Assembly (NCBI RefSeq): GCF_030373445.1 | Contig: NZ_JAUCYU010000002.1 | Coordinates: 62,001-126,000 of the forward strand | Direction of reading: 5' to 3' | DNA from: Roseovarius sp. | GTDB taxonomy: Bacteria > Pseudomonadota > Alphaproteobacteria > Rhodobacterales > Rhodobacteraceae | Length of the DNA stretch: 64,000 nt | Part shown: positions 57,989 to 64,000 of the stretch, piece by piece | How positions within the stretch are numbered: the first letter of the stretch is position 1 | How the letters are laid out: each line of letters starts with the position of its first letter | Position numbers and translations under genes: made by a program | Notes under the pieces: generated by a model | Told to the model about the DNA's origin: nothing | Database searches by the model: none | The model's input: the letters and a program-made list of their open reading frames with translations, nothing else

Positions 57989-58524
57989 CAGAGCGGCTCC
58001 TGCACGAAGGCGGTCATGGAAACGATCGAGGATTGGCCGTTGGCATCCTTGGTCAGGGCGCTGCCAAGCGCGTCATCGGGAAAGAGCGGGTCGAAGCGCA
58101 GGCAGGCGCGCAGCAGCATGAGCTGGTTCTGCTGGCCGTTGACGAACTGCTTCACCGGCTTGGTGGGCTCGGCCGAGTCGGTACAGTCGGCGGTGGTATC
58201 GAGCGAGTTGAAGACCCGGATGTCGGCCGAGCGCATCTCGAGCCGAAGGGTCGTCGCGCAATCGCGGATCATCAGGGCGTTGTCGCAGATGATATCCTTG
58301 ATCTCGTCGTGCTGCGGGGCGGTGCCGGTGCCGAGGCGGATTTCGCGCACGGCGATGTCGAGCCCGCGTTCCAGCAGGGTGTGCCGCAGGGTGACGAAAC
58401 CCAGCTCGATCGACATCAGCATGAGGGCGAGATAGGCCGGGAAGACCAGCACGAACTCGACCGATGCGTTGCCGCCCTCGTCGCGCAGGAAGCGGCGCAG
58501 CTCGTATCCGAAGGGGCCGATCAT
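57988..58524 (-). CDS. TadE-like pilus assembly protein
   Basis: A 178-residue TadE-family protein with the signature LRDEGGNASVEFVLVFPAYLALMLMSIELGFVTLRHTLLERGLDIAVREIRLG: short leader, conserved VEFVLVFP pseudopilin start, membrane helix, then a periplasmic helix typical of TadE. Several Cys residues follow. ATG 58524 overlaps the tadG-like stop in ATGA. The upstream frame is read-through and rejected. Confidence 0.88.
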   Translation of the reverse strand: MIGPFGYELRRFLRDEGGNASVEFVLVFPAYLALMLMSIELGFVTLRHTLLERGLDIAVREIRLGTGTAPQHDEIKDIICDNALMIRDCATTLRLEMRSADIRVFNSLDTTADCTDSAEPTKPVKQFVNGQQNQLMLLRACLRFDPLFPDDALGSALTKDANGQSSIVSMTAFVQEPL

Positions 58525-60317
58525 TCCGTGAGCCTCAGGTTCTGCACGTTCGACGCGATGGAGTTGAACGCGGCGCTGATGTCGGTGCCCGAGGCCGGGT
58601 AATAGTGGTTGAGCGTCGAGGCGCAGGAGGTCAGCGTGGTTTCGGCGGTGCCGCCGGAGGGCACCTCGAAGCCGATGGTGTAGACGACGACGCCCGCGGT
58701 CTTGGTGGCCGAGCAGACGCCCAGCATCCGGGTGTTCTTGGCGGACCCGCTGAGATATTCCGAGCCGACATAGTCGTTCCACGGGCCCCAGTCGCCGGTG
58801 ATGTCGCCGTAATACTCGGGCGACATCAGCCCCCAGGCCATTTCCCAGGTAAGCCGCTCGGTCGAGATGTAGCCTTCCAGCGTGTTCTCGAGGTCGTTGA
58901 ATTCCGCGGTCGAGATCCAGTTGTTGGCCACCTCCGGGTCATCGGCTTCGGCCGCGTAAAAGCGGTCGTCACCGGCGTCCCTGAGGTAATAGACCGACAT
59001 TTCGGGGCCGTTGGCCTCGTATACGCAGGTCCATTTCGACTTGCCGCACTTGCTTTCGTCGTCGCTCTTGGTGTGCTTGAAATCGTGGTAGGCGTACTTG
59101 AAGACGCGGTCCTGGTACTTGACGTGGTACAGGTCGGAATGCGCGCCACGGTACTTCGGGTTGCTCTTGTCGAAGAAGTAGGAGGTGGTGTTGGCGCCGT
59201 CGCCCATCATGACGATGATTTTCAGGGTCTCCGGCTCGTTATAGTTGGCGGGCACGGTCGAGAGCGTGCCATCGACCTCGCCCGAGGCGATCAGGTCGGC
59301 AGACACGGCGCGGAAGGACGGGTCGAGCAGGGCGGCGCCCCAGTTCATGCCCTGGTGGCCGCTGGTGTTCCCCGATGCCTCAAGCGAGTCGATCTTCGCG
59401 TGGAGCGCGGTTTCGCTGATCGAGAAGGGCATGATTTCCATGTAGGCATCGGTGTAGCAGGAGCGCCATTCCGGATCGAGGTTGTCGAAGCCGCCATAGA
59501 CCGACGTGTAGATCATGTGATCCACGGGAATGCCGCTGCTGAGGGCCGAGGCGCCTGTCGTGAGCGTCGCGTGATTGTAATCGTTTTCCTTGAATTTCAG
59601 GCAGGTCGAGTAATTGTGCTGCCGGTCCACCGCGAGGGCGTTGAAGATGGTCCAGCCGGGGGTGACCGACCAGCTGAACGGCACGATCGAGATCACGGTA
59701 TTGCCCGCCTCGGAGCCGTTCAGGACGGTGGTGACGAATTCCTTGGCCGCGGCCTGGAGATTGAGGAGCTTGGTGCCCTTCATCGATCCCGAGACGTCGA
59801 GCACGATGACGATTTCCAGTTTCGGCGTGCGCACTTCGGCGGTTGCCGCGCCATAGGCATTGAGCTGATCCACGCCGGACAGCTTCATGATGTAGGTGTC
59901 GAGCGTCATGCTGGCCGACGCCTTGACCTTGGTCGAATTCAGGGAGGTCACGATGTCATCGCTGCCCTCGCCGTCGATATCGATGTCGTGCAGGTAGCTG
60001 GCCATGTCGCTCTTGGCGAAATAGTCTTCGACGATCGCCTTGACCTCGGCCTTGTCGGTGCCGCGCGGGGCGCCCGCACCGGCAAGCACGGCGGCGTCGA
60101 GCGTGGCCTGGAGATGGGCGCGTTCCATTTCGTGGCGCATGGTATCGATCCCGAGACCGGCCATCGCGAACATGAACAGGAACAGGAAGAGGACGAGGAT
60201 CGTGGCGGCTCCGTCTTCTTCGTCACGGAAGCGCGCGACCCGGCCAGTTGCCACGGCGACGCCCGCCCTTTTTCTGGCCCAACGCCAATACGTCCGGCCC
60301 CCCGATACTTCCAGCAT
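58521..60317 (-). CDS. TadG-like protein with von Willebrand A domain
   Basis: A 598-residue protein: cytoplasmic leader of about 35 residues, a TadE/G-type membrane helix (DGAATILVLFLFLFMFAMAGLGIDTMR), a short helical repeat region and a large periplasmic VWA domain beginning LEIVIVLDVSGSMKGTK, whose MIDAS residues DxSxS are intact. The VWA domain has long Cys- and Tyr-rich insertions before the final YTIGFEVPSG strand. Such proteins belong to tight-adherence (Flp/Tad) pilus systems, where they contribute to assembly or adhesion. No Tad secretion genes are in the window, so this is a satellite cluster. GAGGG precedes ATG 60317. Confidence 0.88.
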   Translation of the reverse strand: MLEVSGGRTYWRWARKRAGVAVATGRVARFRDEEDGAATILVLFLFLFMFAMAGLGIDTMRHEMERAHLQATLDAAVLAGAGAPRGTDKAEVKAIVEDYFAKSDMASYLHDIDIDGEGSDDIVTSLNSTKVKASASMTLDTYIMKLSGVDQLNAYGAATAEVRTPKLEIVIVLDVSGSMKGTKLLNLQAAAKEFVTTVLNGSEAGNTVISIVPFSWSVTPGWTIFNALAVDRQHNYSTCLKFKENDYNHATLTTGASALSSGIPVDHMIYTSVYGGFDNLDPEWRSCYTDAYMEIMPFSISETALHAKIDSLEASGNTSGHQGMNWGAALLDPSFRAVSADLIASGEVDGTLSTVPANYNEPETLKIIVMMGDGANTTSYFFDKSNPKYRGAHSDLYHVKYQDRVFKYAYHDFKHTKSDDESKCGKSKWTCVYEANGPEMSVYYLRDAGDDRFYAAEADDPEVANNWISTAEFNDLENTLEGYISTERLTWEMAWGLMSPEYYGDITGDWGPWNDYVGSEYLSGSAKNTRMLGVCSATKTAGVVVYTIGFEVPSGGTAETTLTSCASTLNHYYPASGTDISAAFNSIASNVQNLRLTE

Positions 60318-60615
60318 TCGGCACCCTCACAAATGTAAAACGCAGAATCGCGCACACTTTTTGACCGGCAAGATATTGCTGACGAGCATGGCACAAATAT
60401 GGCGAAAGTACGAATTGTTACCGTGGATCAGGTGGTTAACCGGAAACTATGAATTGGAAGCCCGGCCATTGTTGCGCTCTGGTGGCGGATGGCCGCCGGG
60501 CCTGCCCGGAAAATCGGCGGGTGGACAAAGCCACACCATGCAGTAACGATACCGTCAAAAAAGATCCGTAGATACCAACAGGACGGACGCGAAACGCAAA
60601 TGGGAGAGACGTGAC

Positions 60616-62049
60616 ATGACAAGCCCCCGGAAGGAGCCGAGTTTCCGCGAAAGCGTGGATCTGATGTTCAACCACGCGGTTGCGCTGATGGATCTGCCGC
60701 CGGGGCTGGAGGAGAAGATCAGGGTGTGCAACGCCACCTATACCGTGCGCTTCGGCGTGCGGCTGCGCGGGCAGATCCAGACCTTCACCGGCTATCGCAG
60801 CGTGCATTCCGAGCACATGGAGCCCGTCAAGGGCGGGATCCGCTACGCGATGGGCGTGAACCAGGACGAGGTCGAGGCGCTGGCGGCGCTGATGACCTAC
60901 AAATGCGCCCTGGTCGAGGCGCCGTTCGGCGGCTCGAAGGGCGGTCTGCGGATCGACCCGCGCGAATGGGACGAGCACGAGCTGGAGCTGATCACCCGGC
61001 GGTTCGCCTACGAGCTGGCCAAGCGCGACCTGATCCACCCCAGCCAGAACGTGCCCGCCCCCGACATGGGCACCGGCGAGCGAGAGATGGCGTGGATCGC
61101 CGACCAGTACCGGCGGATGAACACGACCGACATCAACTCGCGCGCCTGCGTGACCGGCAAGCCGGTCAACGCCGGCGGCATCCAGGGCCGGACGGAGGCG
61201 ACGGGCCGGGGCGTGCAATACGCGCTGCAGGAGTTCTTCCGCCATCCCGAGGACATCAAGGCCGCGAAACTGTCGGGCACGCTCGACGGCAAGCGGGTGG
61301 TCGTGCAGGGCCTCGGCAACGTGGGCTACCACGCCGCCAAGTTCCTGTCGGAGGAGGATGGCTGCAAGATCGTCGGCATCATCGAGCGCGACGGCGGGCT
61401 TTGGGACGATGACGGGCTCAACGTCGAGGAGGTGCGCAACTGGATCGCCAAGCATGACGGGGTGAACGGCTATTCCTCTGGCAAGTACGTCAAGGACGGG
61501 TCGAGCTTCCTCGAGGAGGAGTGCGACATCCTGATCCCGGCGGCGATGGAGGGGGTGATCAACCTCGACAACGCCGAGCGGATCAAGGCGCCGCTGATCG
61601 TCGAGGCGGCGAACGGCCCGGTGACCGCCGGGGCGGACGAGATCCTGCGCAAGCGGGGTACGGTGATCGTGCCCGACATGTATGCCAACGCGGGCGGTGT
61701 GACGGTGTCGTATTTCGAGTGGGTCAAGAACCTCAGCCACATCCGCTTTGGCCGGATGGGCCGGCGGCAGGAGGAGGCGCGCCACCAGCTGATCGTGTCC
61801 GAGCTGGAGCGGCTCGACGCGCATCTGGGCGATGCCTGGGTGATGTCGCCGGATTTCAAGAAGAAGTACCTGCGCGGGGCGGGCGAGCTTGAGCTTGTGC
61901 GCTCGGGGCTCGACGACACGATGCGCACGGCCTACCAGCAGATCCGCGAGGTCTGGCACGGCCGCGAGGACGTGCACGACCTGCGCACCGCCGCCTACCT
62001 GGTGGCGATCACCAAGGTGGCGGCGAGCTACCGGGCGCTGGGGCTCTGA
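60616..62049 (+). CDS. gdhA: Glu/Leu/Phe/Val-type glutamate dehydrogenase
   Basis: A 477-residue amino acid dehydrogenase converting glutamate to 2-oxoglutarate and ammonia or the reverse. Substrate-side signatures are MEPVKGGIRYAMGVNQDEVEALAALMTYKCALVEAPFGGSKGGLRIDP, with the catalytic Lys in MTYKCAL, and PAPDMGTGEREMAWIADQYR; the Rossmann domain has VVVQGLGNVGYHAAKFL. Cofactor choice is not certain: the Gly-rich loop with a following acidic residue suggests NAD. It is transcribed divergently from tadG across a 298-bp gene-free region in which I see no clear promoter. GGGAGAG precedes ATG 60616. Confidence 0.93.
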   Translation: MTSPRKEPSFRESVDLMFNHAVALMDLPPGLEEKIRVCNATYTVRFGVRLRGQIQTFTGYRSVHSEHMEPVKGGIRYAMGVNQDEVEALAALMTYKCALVEAPFGGSKGGLRIDPREWDEHELELITRRFAYELAKRDLIHPSQNVPAPDMGTGEREMAWIADQYRRMNTTDINSRACVTGKPVNAGGIQGRTEATGRGVQYALQEFFRHPEDIKAAKLSGTLDGKRVVVQGLGNVGYHAAKFLSEEDGCKIVGIIERDGGLWDDDGLNVEEVRNWIAKHDGVNGYSSGKYVKDGSSFLEEECDILIPAAMEGVINLDNAERIKAPLIVEAANGPVTAGADEILRKRGTVIVPDMYANAGGVTVSYFEWVKNLSHIRFGRMGRRQEEARHQLIVSELERLDAHLGDAWVMSPDFKKKYLRGAGELELVRSGLDDTMRTAYQQIREVWHGREDVHDLRTAAYLVAITKVAASYRALGL

Positions 62050-62055
62050 CCAGGC

Positions 62056-62649
62056 GTGGCGGGGCGGGAGATCGACATCGCGTGCCGTTGCGGGAAGCTG
62101 ACGGGGCGGATGTCGGGGATCTCGCCCGCCACGGGCTGCCGGGTGACCTGCCACTGCAAGGATTGCCGGGCCTTTGCCACCCATGTGGGGGCGGCGGATA
62201 TCCTTGACCGCAATGGCGGGTTCGAGCTGTTCCAGACCTTGCCCGCCAGGTTGAAGTTCACGTCCGGTGTCGAACATCTGCGCTGTCTGCGGCTGTCGCC
62301 GAAGGGGATGATGCGCTGGTACGCAGGGTGTTGCGGCACGCCCGTGGGCAACACGCTGGGCACCTCGGGGTGGTATTTCCTGAGCCTGGTCGTCGCGCTG
62401 GTGCCGGTGGACCAGGCGGCGGCGCTGGGTCCGAACCGGGGGACGTTCTTTGCCAAGGATGCGCCGGAAGGGGCCAGCCCGCCGGCGGATCACGGGAAAT
62501 GGACGTTGATGTCGGGGGCGTTCGGGCGGCATTTCGCGGCCATGCTGGGGCTGGCGCCGAAGGGGTCGCCTTTCTTTGAAGGCGGGCGGCCGGTGGTGGA
62601 GCCGGCGGTTCTGACGAAAGAGCAGCGGTTGAAGGCGGAGGCGGTTTAG
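62056..62649 (+). CDS. DUF6151/GFA-like zinc protein
   Basis: A 197-residue protein of a GFA/CENP-V-like fold, probably the DUF6151 family. Potential zinc ligands are IACRCGKLTGRM near the N-terminus, VTCHCKDCRAFATHVG and WYAGCCGTPVGN, the same spacing pattern as S-(hydroxymethyl)glutathione-activating GFA proteins. Activity is unknown. The start is GTG 62056, 6 bases after the glutamate dehydrogenase stop, so the two genes are probably cotranscribed. Confidence 0.78.
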   Translation: MAGREIDIACRCGKLTGRMSGISPATGCRVTCHCKDCRAFATHVGAADILDRNGGFELFQTLPARLKFTSGVEHLRCLRLSPKGMMRWYAGCCGTPVGNTLGTSGWYFLSLVVALVPVDQAAALGPNRGTFFAKDAPEGASPPADHGKWTLMSGAFGRHFAAMLGLAPKGSPFFEGGRPVVEPAVLTKEQRLKAEAV

Positions 62650-62658
62650 GCCGCGAGG

Positions 62659-62721
62659 GCCGCGCATCGCCGTGCCGGCGGGGCGGCCCTGCGATGCGCG
62701 GCGGTGCGCCCTTGGCGCACC
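62659..62721. repeat. Hairpin-rich intergenic element
   Basis: GCCGCGCATCGC (62659-62670) is repeated inverted at 62691-62702, forming a 12-bp stem with 20-base loop, directly followed by GGTGCGCC-CTT-GGCGCACC (62703-62721). TTCCGCGCGG follows. GCCGCGCATCG, a GGTGCG hairpin and the CCGCGCGG core also occur in the element at 52.05-52.25 kb, so the two are probably related. It lies between DUF6151 and soxB and may end the upstream transcript. Confidence 0.6.
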
Positions 62722-62866
62722 TTGATTCCGCGCGGCGCTTTGCTTTGAGCTCTGCGCTGTCGCCCCCGGACCTGAATTTGTCGAACCGGTGATCGCGTGG
62801 CATTCCGCGTGTTGCTATCCGGGGCGGGACTTGCTTCACTCCGGCCAACCAAAGGGGAGTCTTTAC

Positions 62867-64000
62867 ATGCGCTTTTCCGGCTTGCGCGTTCTCAAGGAAG
62901 GCCTGACGGGCAACAAGGGCTGGCAGGCCCATTGGCGCGATGCCGAGCCGAAAGGCGAATATGACGTGGTCATCATCGGCGGCGGCGGGCATGGCCTCTC
63001 GACGGCCTATTACCTGGCCAAGAACCACGGCATCCGCAGCGTGGCGGTGCTGGAGAAGGGCTATCTCGGCGGCGGCAACGTGGGGCGGAACACCACGATC
63101 GTCAGGGCCAACTATTTCCTGCCGGGGAACTCGGAATTCTACAGCCACTCGCTCAAACTGTGGGAGGGGCTGGAGCAGGACCTGAACTACAACACGATGC
63201 TGTCGCAGCGGGGGCAGATCACGCTGTTTCACTCCGACGGCCAGCGCGACGCGGCGATCCGGCGGGGCAATTCCATCGTCAACCAGGGCGACGAGGCAGA
63301 GCTTCTGTCGCTGGCGCAGCTGAAGAAGATGGTGCCCTATCTCGATTACGAGCAGCAGCGCTTTCCGATCCATGGCGCGCTCATTTCGCGGCGCTCGGGC
63401 ACGGCGCGGCATGACGCGGTGGCCTGGGGCTATGCGCGTGGTGCGAGTGAGCGGGGCGTGGACCTGGTCCAGAACTGCGAGGTGACGGGGATCGACATCG
63501 AGGGCGGGAAAGTAACCGGCGTGCAGACCTCGCGGGGCGCGATCAAGGCGAAGAAGGTGGCGATGATCGTCGCCGGGCGCTCGAGCCAGGTGGCGGCGAT
63601 GGCCGGCATGCGCCTGCCGATCGAGAGCCACGTGCTGCAGGCCTTCGTGACCGAGGGGCTGAAACCCTGCATCGACCACGTGATCAGCTTCGGCATGGGG
63701 CATTTCTATATCAGCCAGTCCGACAAGGGCGGGCTGGTCTTCGGCGGCGACCTGGATTTCTACGCCTCCTACGCGCAGCGGGGCAACCTGCCGATGGTCG
63801 AGCACGTGATGGAGGCGGGGATGACCCTGATGCCGGCGATCGGCAAGGCAAGGGTTTTGCGGTCATGGGGCGGGATCATGGACATGTCGCCCGACGGCTC
63901 GCCCATCATCGACAGGACGCATATCGGCGGGCTCTACCTCAATTGCGGCTGGTGCTATGGCGGGTTCAAGGCGGTGCCGGGCTCGGGCTACTCGATGGCG
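62867..64000 (+). CDS. soxB: Sarcosine oxidase beta subunit, 3' truncated by window edge
   Basis: The first 378 residues of a heterotetrameric sarcosine oxidase beta subunit, cut by the right edge with no stop codon; the family is usually about 416 residues, so some 40 are missing. It carries the FAD-binding motif YDVVIIGGGGHGLSTAYYLAKNHG, the FMN-attachment region LGGGNVGRNTTIVRANYFLPGN (the covalent FMN site of the family is a His in the C-terminal part, not unambiguous here) and SWGGIMDMSPDGSPIID with GLYLNCGWCYGGFKAVPG. The complex oxidises sarcosine to glycine, passing formaldehyde to tetrahydrofolate. AAAGGGGAG precedes ATG 62867; soxD, soxA and soxG probably follow outside the window. 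Confidence 0.93.
   Translation, partial: MRFSGLRVLKEGLTGNKGWQAHWRDAEPKGEYDVVIIGGGGHGLSTAYYLAKNHGIRSVAVLEKGYLGGGNVGRNTTIVRANYFLPGNSEFYSHSLKLWEGLEQDLNYNTMLSQRGQITLFHSDGQRDAAIRRGNSIVNQGDEAELLSLAQLKKMVPYLDYEQQRFPIHGALISRRSGTARHDAVAWGYARGASERGVDLVQNCEVTGIDIEGGKVTGVQTSRGAIKAKKVAMIVAGRSSQVAAMAGMRLPIESHVLQAFVTEGLKPCIDHVISFGMGHFYISQSDKGGLVFGGDLDFYASYAQRGNLPMVEHVMEAGMTLMPAIGKARVLRSWGGIMDMSPDGSPIIDRTHIGGLYLNCGWCYGGFKAVPGSGYSMA

Noticed and set aside
60436..62667. 743-codon antisense frame over glutamate dehydrogenase
   Set aside because: Shadow of a conserved gene; no domain signature, no ribosome site and it would run through the adjacent promoter region.

Overview
This window looks like chromosomal DNA of a GC-rich alphaproteobacterium of the order Rhodobacterales (Roseobacter group). 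The evidence is family content: DUF1523, an Anbu/ATP-grasp/alpha-E/transglutaminase operon, alphaproteobacterial che operon order with two CheYs, sarcosine oxidase beta and a kynurenine/2-aminobenzoyl-CoA island. Genes are dense, many overlap by 1-4 bases (ATGA or TGATG), and no phage, IS element, CRISPR array or rRNA was seen.

Layout. 1-2.6 kb: small membrane proteins and two uncharacterised families. 2.6-5.7 kb: tRNA-Tyr, rlmB, a six-helix membrane protein, a zinc-ribbon protein, a candidate small RNA with its terminator, and a CoA-binding protein. 5.8-7.2 kb: hisF-hisE-Dabb operon. 8.6-12.5 kb: Anbu operon. 12.7-16.4 kb: Tat-exported molybdenum hydroxylase of isoquinoline 1-oxidoreductase type with a di-heme c cytochrome. 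16.4-28.7 kb: chemotaxis island with three receptors (one globin-coupled), cheB, cheD, a CheS-like STAS protein, cheY1, cheA, cheW, cheR, cheY2, a possible CheZ/CheT-like phosphatase and a periplasmic Cache-like partner protein.

28.8-46.9 kb is the most coherent block. A divergent pair of operons runs tryptophan to N-formylkynurenine to kynurenine to anthranilate (kynA, an alpha/beta-hydrolase formamidase, kynU). Anthranilate is then activated to its CoA thioester and dearomatised by a two-domain monooxygenase/reductase, with SDR, acyl-CoA dehydrogenase, crotonase, thioesterase, RidA, a flavin monooxygenase and a MarR regulator. A branched-chain-type ABC transporter follows. The divergent promoter region and the transporter promoter carry the same paired palindrome built on TTCAAGCTTGAA with 14-bp centre spacing, overlapping TTGAAA -35 boxes. 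I infer one MarR regulon for uptake and degradation.

47-64 kb: tRNA-Glu, recJ, an isochorismatase-like hydrolase, glpX, hom, a lipoprotein, two TetR regulators, dodecin, a peroxiredoxin with a duplicated operator, pirin, an orphan TadE/TadE/TadG pilus cluster, glutamate dehydrogenase and, cut by the right edge, soxB.

Non-coding highlights are a 69-bp element of three abutting palindromes present twice in opposite orientations with compensatory changes, a second hairpin-rich repeat family in two other intergenic regions, four 11-bp tandem repeats, and an 87-nt candidate sRNA.
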